The notes below the pieces were generated by a model. That model was given only the letters and a program-made list of their open reading frames with translations. It searched no databases and was not told the origin of the DNA. Below, piece by piece: positions 1 to 12,100 of a stretch of DNA of 23,741 nucleotides. The position numbers and the translations under genes were made by a program. How positions within the stretch are numbered: position 1 is the first letter of the stretch; each line of letters starts with the position of its first letter. Location: the NCBI GenBank assembly GCA_036897625.1, contig JAYMTA010000838.1, positions 1-23,741 on the forward strand. The letters run 5' to 3'. The DNA comes from Pelargonium cotyledonis (taxonomy: Eukaryota > Streptophyta > Magnoliopsida > Geraniales > Geraniaceae).

Positions 1-123
1 CCCAAAACCTTCCCCCACTCTGGCGGCCACACTGAGCGTCGACGCCACACCGGCCGCCCTCGAGCTCTCTCTCTTGTGGAAGTGAGGGTGCAGTAGGGTT
101 TGGGTTCTAGCAGGTTTGGATTA
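1..123 (+). promoter_or_regulatory. 5' leader of the ARIADNE gene
   Basis: This GC-richer stretch lies just upstream of the first ATG and is probably 5' UTR with perhaps a little core promoter. An in-frame TAG at 94-96 closes the reading frame upstream of the ATG at 124, so translation cannot start further left in this frame. It contains a CT run (65-74), common in plant leaders, and a telo-box-like TAGGGTTT (94-101). No TATA box is visible, so the core promoter probably lies left of the window. The transcription start cannot be fixed from sequence. Confidence 0.55.
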
Positions 124-169
124 ATGGAAGCCGAGGACGAAACCTACATGCTGGATGCCAAATTGCAGT
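124..169 (+). CDS. ARI8-like exon 1 (aberrant, 15 residues)
   Basis: The ATG at 124 opens with [12 protein letters not shown], a start recognisable for plant ARI7/ARI8 proteins. After Leu-Gln comes the donor-like CAGT|GTAAGC (GT at 170-171). Ending at 169 leaves one extra base and ending at 167 leaves two, yet exon 2 needs a complete codon before it. Reading through hits TAA at 181-183. The usual 50-60-residue Asp/Glu-rich segment between this start and the UBA-like domain is absent. The exon may be deletion-damaged, misassembled, or joined to an exon that I could not find. Confidence 0.5.
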
Positions 170-3100
170 GTAAGCGATCTTAAAGTTTCAATTTTTTCAT
201 GATTATTGTCATTTCATGAAATGCTAAACAACTTGTTTTTTTTTTTGTTCCCTGTAGCTGTAGTGTTTGATTTTTACGATATTTTCTCAATTATGGATTT
301 AGGTAGTTTTTGGAAGAATATTGTCACTTTCAATTAGAGTATCTTTTTCTTTCAACATATTTTTCTTTTATGGATATTGTATTAATATGTATTCGGGTAA
401 TTTTGTTCCTTTCTGCATAGATTAGAAAATCTAAGACATGGTTGTGGTACACTTGTTTTTGTTCAATTTGTTTGAGAGTTAAATGGGCTATGTTTGCAAA
501 GTTTATCCGTGTGGTGCTAGTTGTATATCGGGGTCATTTCACAATGTTGGTATTGTTTTGGTAATTTGTTTTGAGATTGGGTTCATTAAGTGGTGTTGGT
601 TAATTTTCAATAATTCTTTGGAAAGCTGATTAAAAAAAATTAATTCTTAGTAAACCGTTTGTTGCATTGAACTTAAATGTTGTCTTTCTAGAATGTAGAT
701 ATTACCTACAGTTGGTATATTTGATCTCAGTAAAACTGAAGGGTCTCTAGTTAAATTTGAATAGTTTGGTCTAAGCATATGCTTTGTGTGAACTGAGAAG
801 ACCTAACTTTCATAGATTCTTTTGGTAGTTTATTGGAAATTCATTTAGTAGTAATTTGATTTTGGTACATCTTACTTGATTGAGCTGCTGAAAAATGCTT
901 CTCCATTGGATGTCGCTTTCTTGGTTTGCGATCGGTGTTTCCCTCTACCGACATTCTTTAGGCGCTTGCATACATGTGCATATATGAGAAATGGTTATGT
1001 TAGTCCTCCTTGTATTGTAAACGTTATTTGTTTTGCTAATTGTGTCTGCTTTGTCTTAATAGCAAAACTATACTGTTTTGAGTGAAGCGGATATTGAACA
1101 ACGTCAAGATGATGATATTATGAGGATAGCTACAGTGCTTTCCATTTCAAAGGTTGAAGCTAGCATACTGCTTCGATTCTATAACTGGTAACTTGCAATG
1201 GAAATGGCTTGTTCTATCATTTATTTTTTGTTTGAATGCCATTTATACAGAGATATGCACATAACTAGAAAGTAAATTTAGCTTTATATTTTTGTTGCAT
1301 GTTTATGGGAGTAATGGGACCAATTTTTTTTGGGAGCCTTTAGATTATAGTGCACTGTGGTGCTTTATTGCTCTAAATGATTTATGTTTGTCTGACACAA
1401 AATAGGAGCGTCAGCAAGGTGCATGATGAATGGTTTGCAGACGAGGAAAAGGTTCGCAAGGCTGTTGGTTTATTGGAGAAACAAATTGTTGAGTTTCCAA
1501 ATGCTAGAGAAGTAAGCCTTTCAGATTTCAGGGTGTTCATCAAGTTCTTTTGGTATTTTTTTATCGAGTCTGGGGGTGTTAGCTAGCTGTTTACCAGCTA
1601 ACTGTTTGTACCATATTATATAGACAGTTCTAATATAAGTTCCTTTTGACAGCCTACCTGTGGTATTTGTTTTGAAACATATCCGTGTGAGAATATGCAC
1701 GCTGCTGCCTGCGGTCACCCTTTCTGTAACACTTGCTGGGCAGGTTTTTTCTGCTTTACTTTCATCATATAAATGTGTTTTGTATCTTCTTTTTTACTCG
1801 GTGTGCTAAAAAAATATGAATTTCTGCACACACACACACATATTTGGATAGGTGATGTGATATTTCATTCCCCTAGCTTGTAAGGCTAGTATAACTATTG
1901 TGGTTTATGGAAGCATGAGTTGCATGGCTAGATTTGGTTAACACTTCAAATGTAATAGAAGCTGTAATCTGAAAGACTGAAACCGAATAAAACAGCAAAA
2001 AGGATTTTTGAGGGTGAGATAGCTTGCAGGAAACCTCTACATAATGTGTGAAGCAAAATTATCTTATTTTTATGTTGTTACTTCTACTAGTCCTTTATCT
2101 ATAGCTTGTAATTGGTGCTACCCTGTTGAGAGTTATTGTTTTCACTAGCTTGTACTAGTGCTGTGCAATTTTGTTCCCTGTTGAGCATCATTACTGTTTT
2201 TATGCTTGTAGGGGTTTTTTTTAGCTAAAAGCTAAATTATTCAAAGATAAAATTTTTAATGTTTTCTGACATTAATACACAAAATGGTCATGGGTGATAT
2301 TTACTATAGTTCAAAATTTGCTTTCATTGTTGGGTTTATTATGGTAATATAGTTATTAGGCGAGTAGACCATCTGTTTGATGCTGTTCTCAAAGTTTTGG
2401 AATTATATAACTATAAATTCTTGGATTAAACCCTAAGGCTACTGATATGTGTGAATATATCCAAGAAACTGAATCTGAACTCAATGTTGTAAAAAGCCCC
2501 TGAGCCGGACCTTTGTGCCTCAAAGTCATTGAGGCAAGGTGCTCCGATTGAGGTGCATATGAGACCCCTGAGGCACGCGCCTCAATGCTGTATACGCATT
2601 TGAGGCGCAGTTGAGGCGTGCCTTGGTCAATTTTTTGCTCTTCGTCAGGGTCAACTTGAATTAAAAACTGTTTTGGGTCTATAAAGTTAAGACATTTATG
2701 ACAAAAGACTAATCACCATCTTCAATATTAACTTTTTATTGTAAATTGGGACATTTAAGGGGGGAGTTTTCATTTCAGAGTTCCATAATGTAAAATCTAT
2801 TGCACAATTTACAATATATACTGTCCTTAATACCAGCAACTTGTCAATTACGGAATATATATCAAAAAAGAAGATAAAACATTACAACATAGAATAAGTA
2901 ACAAATAACTAGCAGTAATGATTGAAATTCTTTATCTTTAACTGTCCCAATTTATGAGATCAATTTAATTTTTATCTTGTAAATTGTGACTTTTAATAAG
3001 ATGAAGATTCTTTAATTAAGGGTTCTATAATTTAAAATCTGTCCATATAATTGGACAGTCAACATCAGCAATTTGATAATTATTATGGAAATTTATTGAA

Positions 3101-6100
3101 AAAAGTAAACAATAAAGCAGCACAGAGAACCATTAGTTAGTAAGTATTAAACTAATATATTTCTTTTAGTATTGTTTATGCTTAAATTCATAATTTTTTG
3201 CTTCACTTCATTGAAGCCTATGCCTCACCTTGTGCCTCACGCCTATGCTCCAAAGGACCCTAGTGCCTCAAATGGGTCCCACGCCTATTAAAACACTGTC
3301 AGAACCAGTGTTTTAAAAAGCTCCTGAAATGCATGCCTAGGCGCGAGGCACACCTTTTAGCCTGAAAATCATTGAGGCGCGGCGCATGTGAGGCCCCTGA
3401 GGGGGAGTGCCTTCGTCACTTTTGGCTCTTCATCTGGTCAACTTGGCTAAGAAACTGTTCATCTGGTCTATTAAATTAGGACAATTATGATGAAGACCAA
3501 TAATCTTTAATAGTACCAATTTACAAGATTAAAATGAACTTGTCATCTATATTGGGACTGGAGTCTTCATTTTTGGGTTCCATAATGTAAAATCTTCTAC
3601 ATTGTACTGTAACACCAGCAATATGTTCACAAAAGAAGATAAAACCACACAATAAAGAACCAGTAACTAATAACTAGCAGTAATGATTAAGAATCATCTT
3701 TATTAGTCCCCATTTACATGATCCAAATCAATTTTTGTCTTGTAAATAGGGACTTTTAGCATGGAGACTCTAATTTAGGGTTTTATTATTCAAAATCCGT
3801 CTATATAGTTGTTCGATCAACGTCAGCAATATGATTATTATTATGGAATATTTATTCAGAAAAAGAAGAAAATAAAGCAGGCAAGCAGCGAAGTAGAAAA
3901 CCATTAGCAAATAAGCCATAATCTAATATATTATTTTATTGTTTTTTATAGTATCTATGTTTGACTTTATTATAATTTTCATAAGTGCACTTCACTTCAT
4001 TGAAGCCCACGCCCCACCTCGCGCATCATGCCTCCTTTTAAAACATTGGTACCCAAATGGACTAGCTGATTGTTATTCGATTTCTAGCAAGCAGAAATAG
4101 TCACTAAATGAGTCAAAATTGCTATCTGTGAACCTATGTTGCACCAAAACTGACACGCGACACGATTCGCGACGTGATTCGGGCACACGATTCGTCATTT
4201 TCAAAAAAATGCAACATGATATGTTACCAACAAGTTAATTTTTTAATTAAATATATATTCTATATATAGCAAATTATATGTTTTATGGTTTTTAATTGTA
4301 TTGAAATTTAACTTGATAGTATATCAAACTAAAATGAACATAAGTTCAATCTAAATAAAAGTACATGTAAAATCTCACAAACAATTAAGAAAAGAACAAG
4401 TGATTACAATACATGAACAAAATAACTTGGGCTTTTTTTGAAAAAGAATTAAACTATGACTTAAAATATCAAATTTGAATTGAAAAATAGGGCACTGAGT
4501 GTCGGTTGAGTGTCGGAAGAGTGTCATGTCTGATTTGAGTGTTCGATGCCGACACACTGCTGGAGGAGAGTGGCGGTGCTTCATAGCTGTGAACTAAGGA
4601 TGAAATGGGTAGATGAAGACCAACCGAATATGTAGTTTTAATACTTTTGCCAATATCGATGAGTAGCACATAGCTCTATTAAGAGGTCCGAATTTTCCTT
4701 GGACCTCAAGTTTGACCCAAATCAAACTAACCCATATCTCTTTAAAAAGAAAAAAAAACTAAGCCTTGCTTATTATAATCTTTTATAGATAAATTAGTCA
4801 TTAGAAATAAGGCTGGTTACAAAATGCAATTTCAAATACCTGACTAAATAAATCTGAAAACAATCAGCTCTTTGGTAAGCTTATTTTTGTTGTGTTATGT
4901 TCCACCTTTGAGTACTAATGGTTTCTCCTGAAGCTTTGCATCATATATTGAACAACACTTAAATTTAAACTATAATTTTGGATTTATTTTATTGTCAGGG
5001 ACTAGATGGACATTGCAATATTGGTTAGCTAATATGGCTCAATGATTTAGGAAAAATAGTTATGAAATTTTTGAGCAAGAGTTGTTTTGTTCCGTGATAA
5101 GTACTCCATAGGAGGGCAGATGGCTTAAGATCTAACCCTACCTTCTTAAAAGTGGGTGAACTGGAATGAATGGAAATATTGTGATATGAGACAGTGATCT
5201 TCCAGCACACGGTTGCCACTACTCCATTACATAAAAAATCTCTTTTATTTGTCTTTGTTTTTAATTGACTAATTTTAAACAAAGTACTATCAGATTCAAG
5301 CCCTAAATAATAAAAAAGAAGCAAAATCTATAGAGAAGTTAGTAAGTTCTTACTTCTAATGAATATGGCTTCTTTTGAATGGCTCTCCATCCATTAATAT
5401 TGGCAATATACTATCAAATTATCTCATTGATGTTGAGTTTGAACAAATTTCTGTTTTCATTATTGAATTATCTGTCCTGGGCAATATCAACAAGTGAGGC
5501 CTAAAGTATTGGTAGCAAATCTCAGGTTTATTTATTTACTTTTAAGTGGAGAGAACTGTTGTGTTAAAACATGATTCTTTTCCAATTCTTAGTTTGATTT
5601 CATGTGGATCAGTGAAATAAATTAATATCCTTGGATTTCTTCTGTGATGTATTTACGCTTGGCAGAATGTGAGGATATAACTTTTCTTTCGGTGTAAACA
5701 AACTTAAAAAGGCTGATAGCCAAAAACTGGCAGTACTTAATGTATTCGAGCTCATCTTCTAAGTACTCACTGTCGAGATTATCATGTGTTTTTTCAATTA
5801 TATGTAATTATTTGATTCTGTCAATTGTTTTGTTTGAACTGTTTATTGAATTTTAGTTTTACTTATGTGTTTGTTCATGACTTGTTTCCTGTATCTAGGG
5901 TATATTGGCACATCCATTAATGATGGCCCAGGGTGTCTGATGTTGCGGTGTGCTGATCCATCTTGTGGTGCTGCTGTTGGTCGAGATATGATTAATGTAC
6001 TGGCTTCTAGAGAAGACAGAGACAAGTATTTTCGTTACTTCATTAGATCATATATTGAAGATAATAGAAAGGTAATTCTGTGTTCTTATGAAGAACTCAT

Positions 6101-9100
6101 CTATACACTTTTGGAGGATGAAATGACTAGTTTGGCTAGCCTGTTTTACATCTTTGACGCATTAACTGTTATTTTTGTTTTGAAGCATTGCACTAGATGT
6201 TATTATGGAAGCCATCCTCTTCTGATGAGAGTTTGTGTGTGTACGTGTCGGTTTTTTTCCTGGTAGATTATATGAGACAAGGAATTCATTTTCTGTAAAT
6301 CAAATCTTAGAGTTTTGCTTCAGTTTCACTTTTAGATGGTGATCTTGTTCACGAAATTTGCAATTCTTTGCCACTGAAAAGAAATCTGTTGGAATTTTGC
6401 CATACTGGTCCTTAATGATGTGTTATCAAAATTTGATAATCTCTTTGTAGGCATTGTATGATAGGCTGGGATCCGACTTTTAGCTAGAAAGAGTCGCATT
6501 AGTCATCTTTGTTTGAATTCTTCATTTTAATGGCTTCCAATTTATTTTTCGCGTAAGTAGGATACTGTCTAGCCTTGATTATGTTAATTTAAAGCGGTTC
6601 TGTTCTATGTATGTTCTTATCATTTGAAGGAATACAACTTTTCCTTTCACGCCTTCTATTATGCAAATCTGCAAAAACCATTTTGCTATATGTGCTTGTA
6701 AATATTTGATTAAATTTCATCTTAATGCATGTCCTTTACATTTGAGGATTCATTCATTAGTCATAGCTTCTAGCTACTCATCAATTTGTGGGAAGTTATT
6801 TATTTTTTTTATAATTTTTTTGTTGCTGTAATTTTTCATCTTTTAGTAGCTTGATGAATTCACTGTCTTAATTTGTAGACCAAATGGTGTCCTGCTCCTG
6901 GGTGTGATTATGCTGTAGATTTCATTGTTGGCAGTGGAAGCTTTGATGTCACTTGTCGTTGCTCATATAGCTTCTGCTGGAATGTAAGCTTGTTTGTGCT
7001 CTGTACTTTTCATGCTTATGTTATCTACATAAGTGTTCCATTGGGTGTCTGTGCACAATCCTTCTGAACTTCTTATCATTTGGATTGCTCCATGCAGTGT
7101 ACAGAGGAAGCCCACCGTCCAGTTGATTGCAGCACTGTGGCTAAATGGATATTAAAGAATAGTGCAGAGTCGGAAAACATGAATTGGTATAGATCAAATC
7201 ATGACATCTAGAATTATTTACAAGATTAAACTATTAATCATGTTAAAGGAAGAGGAACCGGTTACCTAAGAATGGGATTGCAGGGGACAGAGAAGTCTTC
7301 GTTTATGTCATGGAATTTGATCATTACTGCTATAAAAAAAGATGACACAATATATGTTAGGAAATATGGATAAATTTGTACACTGGAAGAGAAGCATATA
7401 CCAAGCAATGGCTACACAATTTTGCAACATAACAAAGCCTCTTTCAATTGTTTAATATAATTAGTTTGAAGTTATGTATGATAATTGATGATGCTTGGAT
7501 AACACTTTTGGGGGTCCTGGCATGACTTTCCTGATCGACCTGCACCCACAGAGGGACCTGTGTCCCCAAGTTACCTCTGACACCCAAGTCAAAAATCTGT
7601 TTGGAGGATAAAATAGGGAGAGAATTCCAAAAGGAGAAAAAATCTCTTACCTTCAAATGAACAGATAAAGAGGTATTTATAGGTGTTTAAATGGGGTAAA
7701 GTTCCGTATTTTATGGGGGCCCTGTCGTGCTGATTCTGCTCGGCCATAATAATAACTCTAACTTGCTTATAGGTGTTGTGGGTTAAATTGTGCCACATAC
7801 TTGATGAAAAAAATGTTGGGATCAAAGACTATAGAAGAACAAGCATAATTTTGAGTCATATTTTTATATCGACTACACTACGAAGAGTCATATTTATGAA
7901 TTGGTTATTGCTTTTCATAGTTTTTAGTTTTCTATTAAACAGTTTCCTGGTTAATAGTGTTGTATTCTATCCATGTGAACTTCAGGATACTGGCCAATTC
8001 CAAGCCTTGTCCAAAGTGCAAACGGCCGATTGAGAAAAACCAAGGCTGTATGCATATCACATGCACCCCGCCATGTAAATTTGAGTTCTGCTGGTAAGGC
8101 ATAAAGACATGCTCTAAGCACAATAATTTAAGTTACAATCTCATATTTCATTACATTATGTGTCTTTTCATGTATTGAGGATTTCATTTTATAAACTTTG
8201 CACCATAATTTGGTGTGATAGTCAATTGCTAGTGAAGTTGTGGGTATGTGCAGTAGCGACATGATAGTTAATCTATCACGTTTCTCTATCATAATTGCTT
8301 GCTTTTCAGTGTTACTCATGTATTTACATGCATATCCTCTTCTCTCCCCTTTCATTTGAGGGCTGCTTTTAATTTTATGCATGCCATTTATTTGTACACA
8401 TGCAGGCTTTGCCTTGGTGCATGGTCAGATCATGGTGAGAGAACAGGTGGTTTTTATGCATGTAATCGTTATGAAACAGCCAAGCAAGAAGGAGTGGTAT
8501 GATGATATAGTTCATTCTTTTGGTTGATGTGTACATTGGTTACCTAATGCTACTTGATATGCCTTTGGCTCTTTTGCTCACTGAAATGTATTCATTTGGT
8601 TTGTGCTTTTGCAAGTATGATGAGGCCGAGAAGAGAAGAGAAATGGCTAAAAACTCCCTAGAGAGATATACTCATTATTATGAACGATGGGCAACCAACC
8701 AATCGGTATGCATGTTATAATTTATATTCCTTATTTAAGGACTCGTATGATTTGTTTAAGTTGTTTTGCTTGTTTTATCTGCCTTGATACAATGGGTTGA
8801 TAATTTATTCAGGTATTGCCATCATGTAATGGAAATATGTATGATAATGCGTCATACTGTTTGAACCTTCGGTCACCCTTAGTTTTCATATAATGTTGAA
8901 GAGTGCTGTTATTTTGAAAAAAGTTATGTAATGCATTTAAATTGAATGCTATGCTCACTGGATGATTGGAACGTGTAAAAAGTAAGAAAGGTTTTTGATA
9001 TAGAATTGGGCAGCCATTAATTTATGATCATATCTATAAGGAGAATACAGTTATCGTCATAAAGGTGCTGCCATGTATGTTATGGTTAACTGCATGTTAG

Positions 9101-12100
9101 GTCAAATGAAAGACTGCTAGACAGAAATCTTACTATTTTACTATTGAACATTTATGCCAAGAGTTATTTAGTTCCTGCTATTGTTGCTCTAGATGGGGCT
9201 CATTAAAGGCACTTGAAGTTAGTAAGATTCTGTTTAACCATCACTTGAGCATGGCAGGGAATGATGGAAAAGGGGAATACATCATTCTATTTTTGGTATT
9301 GCAGTGGTTGTAGTGAATAGAGTGCAATCGAGAAATTGCCTGCAATGATAGATATTCATGTTTTGACGCTTACAACAAAGCAAGTTCTAAGCATGCATAA
9401 TTGTTGTCTATAGAGTATGAAATCCCAATGTTAACTTATTAGATTAAAGCATGTTCTGTTTTCTAATTAATTGCTTTTGCTTTGCCAGAATGTCTAAAAT
9501 GCAATATGTAGTTATTCTTGATGTTAGCTTGTCTAAGCTTTTGTTAGTGTTTACAATTCCATACTAAATTCTTTCTTCCTCTTGCAGTCAAGGCAGAAAG
9601 CACTTGCAGACCTTCAGCAAATGCAGACCGTGCATGTAAGCTTTCTTCTTGTTTCATTTTTTCTTGCTTTGCATGTGTGTGTGTGTGTGTGCCTGTGCTA
9701 GTTGTTTGTCTGAAAAAGTAAGTCTCAAGATGTGACAGTTAAGGTTTCTGATTTAATGTGGTTGTAATCAGACATTGCATGGCTATCCCTGGACTGTATG
9801 AGAGCTTTTGTCTTTTTATTTTTCATATATTTTTGTGTCGGATTTTTCATAAGTAAATGTTCTTTTAACTTTGAATGGTTGAGTCCGAGTAGGATGTTTC
9901 CCTGAGTTATAGTTGCTAGACTTGATAGTTTTGTCCTCTTGGTTCTTTTAAACTTTTTAAACTTATTTGGAATCATTTATGTATTAATGTAGCTTGAGAA
10001 GCTGAGTGACATACAATGCCAGCCAGAATCGCAACTTAAGTTCATAACAGAGGCCTGGTTACAGGTAAAGCACATGTTTGTCATTCTGTGTTTTATATAT
10101 AACAGAGGCTTGGGTAGTGAAAAATTTCAAGTCATATAGGACTCCTTTGAGTCCGAGTGTCGAATCCTCAAGGACTTGGGACTAATAGATTAGAAAATAA
10201 ACCTCAAATAATAATAAATCAATGATCGGGGTTGTTTGATATAAATCTAAGAACATTAAAGTAAATGAAACAAGTATTAAATTAACTCAATCAAACTTTC
10301 AAATGAAGATGAGGTATGTGGAAGGTTATGCGGATTGCTCACACCTAGCGTTTGGAACAATTGAATGGGCTGATTATTGGTTTTTAAAGTATTATTGCTA
10401 ACTCAACTCAAGGTTTAACCTACTCCTCTTCCGAGGTTACTTAGGTTCTTAATTGAATCAATACAAAGCACAAATGTTACCATGTTACCCAATATCAATT
10501 CAATTAGCATTAAGTTTGAGTTTTAGAGTTAAGGATGCCGTACACGCATGCTACTACCCTAAGGCTCATAATCTCATACTCAACAATCTATCTCTAGGTT
10601 GAAACACTTTTCTCCCTTTTGATTTTAATCTGTGAACAAAGTTTTATTCCTAAATGCAATTGAACAATTAGATCATGTGAATTGGTGTTCAAGCAAAACA
10701 TATGCTTAAGCAATAAAATCAAAGAACAATAAAAGTCCTAAACACTCAATAATATAGCTAGAAGTTTGCAATCCTCATAAAATATGTTCACTTCATGATG
10801 AAATCAATACAATCTCAATTCATCAACTCTTGAAATCATTATCATAAAACTAAAATCAATTGAACACCAACACGAGTTCAAGAAAGATCATAATAAGCTA
10901 GTTTTACTTGGATTGCTTGACAATTCCTTGCCCCAAGAACAGAGTAATCTCTTTGCCTTCCATGCTTTCTCATGCGCTATACTATCTGAAATCAGTATAC
11001 TAATACGCTAATACCCAGCACAATCAAATAATAACAAAACCAATCTAAAATGCTAGCAAGATAAGTGAAAAGCATATAATTTCGATTGAAACCCAAGGAG
11101 GCTAAATAATATTATGAAAATGCCATTAATCATGTCAAAAAAAAAAAAAAGATGGATAGCTTGATATGAAAACGAGGTGTCAGATAGGCGGAGGATACAC
11201 TGGGTAAAAAATACTGTTTTATACTGTTAGGAGAAATAGGTGGGAATATACTATTCTGTCTTATCGTTCTTGCACTGTTTGCAGATTGTTGAATGCAGGA
11301 GAGTCCTGAAATGGACATATGCTTATGGGTTTTATTTACCTGAGCATGAGTATGCAAAGAGACAATTCTTTGAGTACTTGCAAGGTATGCCATTTCCTTT
11401 GTCATGAAGCTAACTGTATTGTTTGTTTATTTGTTATTTAATGATTGTACTTCTCCGTTCAGGTGAAGCTGAGTCTGGGTTGGAACGACTTCATCAATGT
11501 GCCGAAAAGGAGCTACAAGTTTACCTCAATGCTGAAGGCCAATCAAAAGATTTCAATGAGTTCCGCACAAAACTTGCTGGTCTAACCAGGTGACTTTCAG
11601 CTACAATATTTTTGCTAGAACTGTAGAATAAATTATTATTTGCTACGTCCCAAAATGAGTGTCCTGTAACTCCTGTTTCTCTTGCATTTTTGTCCCAAAA
11701 TGAGTGTATTGTTTCCTTTTCTAATAAGTTAGTTATGCATGAATTGTCAATAATATTCTTATAAAAAATTAGTTAGGATCTCTCAACACATGATTATGAG
11801 GATATAATAGTAAACATACCACACTAACTATCTTCTCCTTAATTTTTCTCAAAATAGAAAGGAGGACACTCATTTTGGGACGGAGAGAGTATTTTTTATA
11901 TTAGATGGAGCTCCATAATTCCATGCCTTAGCTGTATTGTTGCTATGGTTGTTGATTTGGGGCCCTTAAAGATGATACTCTGAACTGTGTATATTGGTCT
12001 GTGATGAGTTTAATCATTTTACACTAAAAATAACTCTTGATCCAGTTTATATCCTGGCTATATTAGAATTGTTCATCGCATGCAAGACAATGAATTAGGA

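Larger units (their letters stand above)
1744..5898 (+). other. Intron 4 (4155 bp), rich in transposon insertions
   Basis: By far the largest intron. It holds a (CA)7 run (1827-1840), two tandem hAT-like elements (2482-3298 and 3306-4048) and a hAT-type MITE (4134-4586); together these explain about half of it. A small perfect hairpin, GAGGTCC/GGACCTC, lies at 4683-4707. In 4600-5898 I see only AT-rich unique-looking intron. The acceptor is TCTAG at 5894-5898. Confidence 0.85.

Noticed and set aside
258..302. Possible extra exon in intron 1 (good polypyrimidine tract and AG before it, GT after it, reads [14 protein letters not shown])
   Set aside because: It is not acidic like the missing segment, and it leaves the frame one base out for exon 2, so it does not repair the gene.
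876..1085. 69-codon open frame on the + strand
   Set aside because: It covers intron 1 and the edge of exon 2 in a different frame from the conserved protein, with no family signature.
5025..5324. 99-codon open frame on the minus strand in intron 4
   Set aside because: No domain or motif, in AT-rich intron; the length is within chance for this window.
5865..6266. 133-codon open frame on the + strand
   Set aside because: This is exon 5 with chance open intron sequence on both sides; conserved residues stop at the splice sites.
9725..9976. 83-codon minus-strand open frame rich in Lys
   Set aside because: The Lys/Asn bias simply reflects T-rich intron 11 read backwards; no similarity is recognised.
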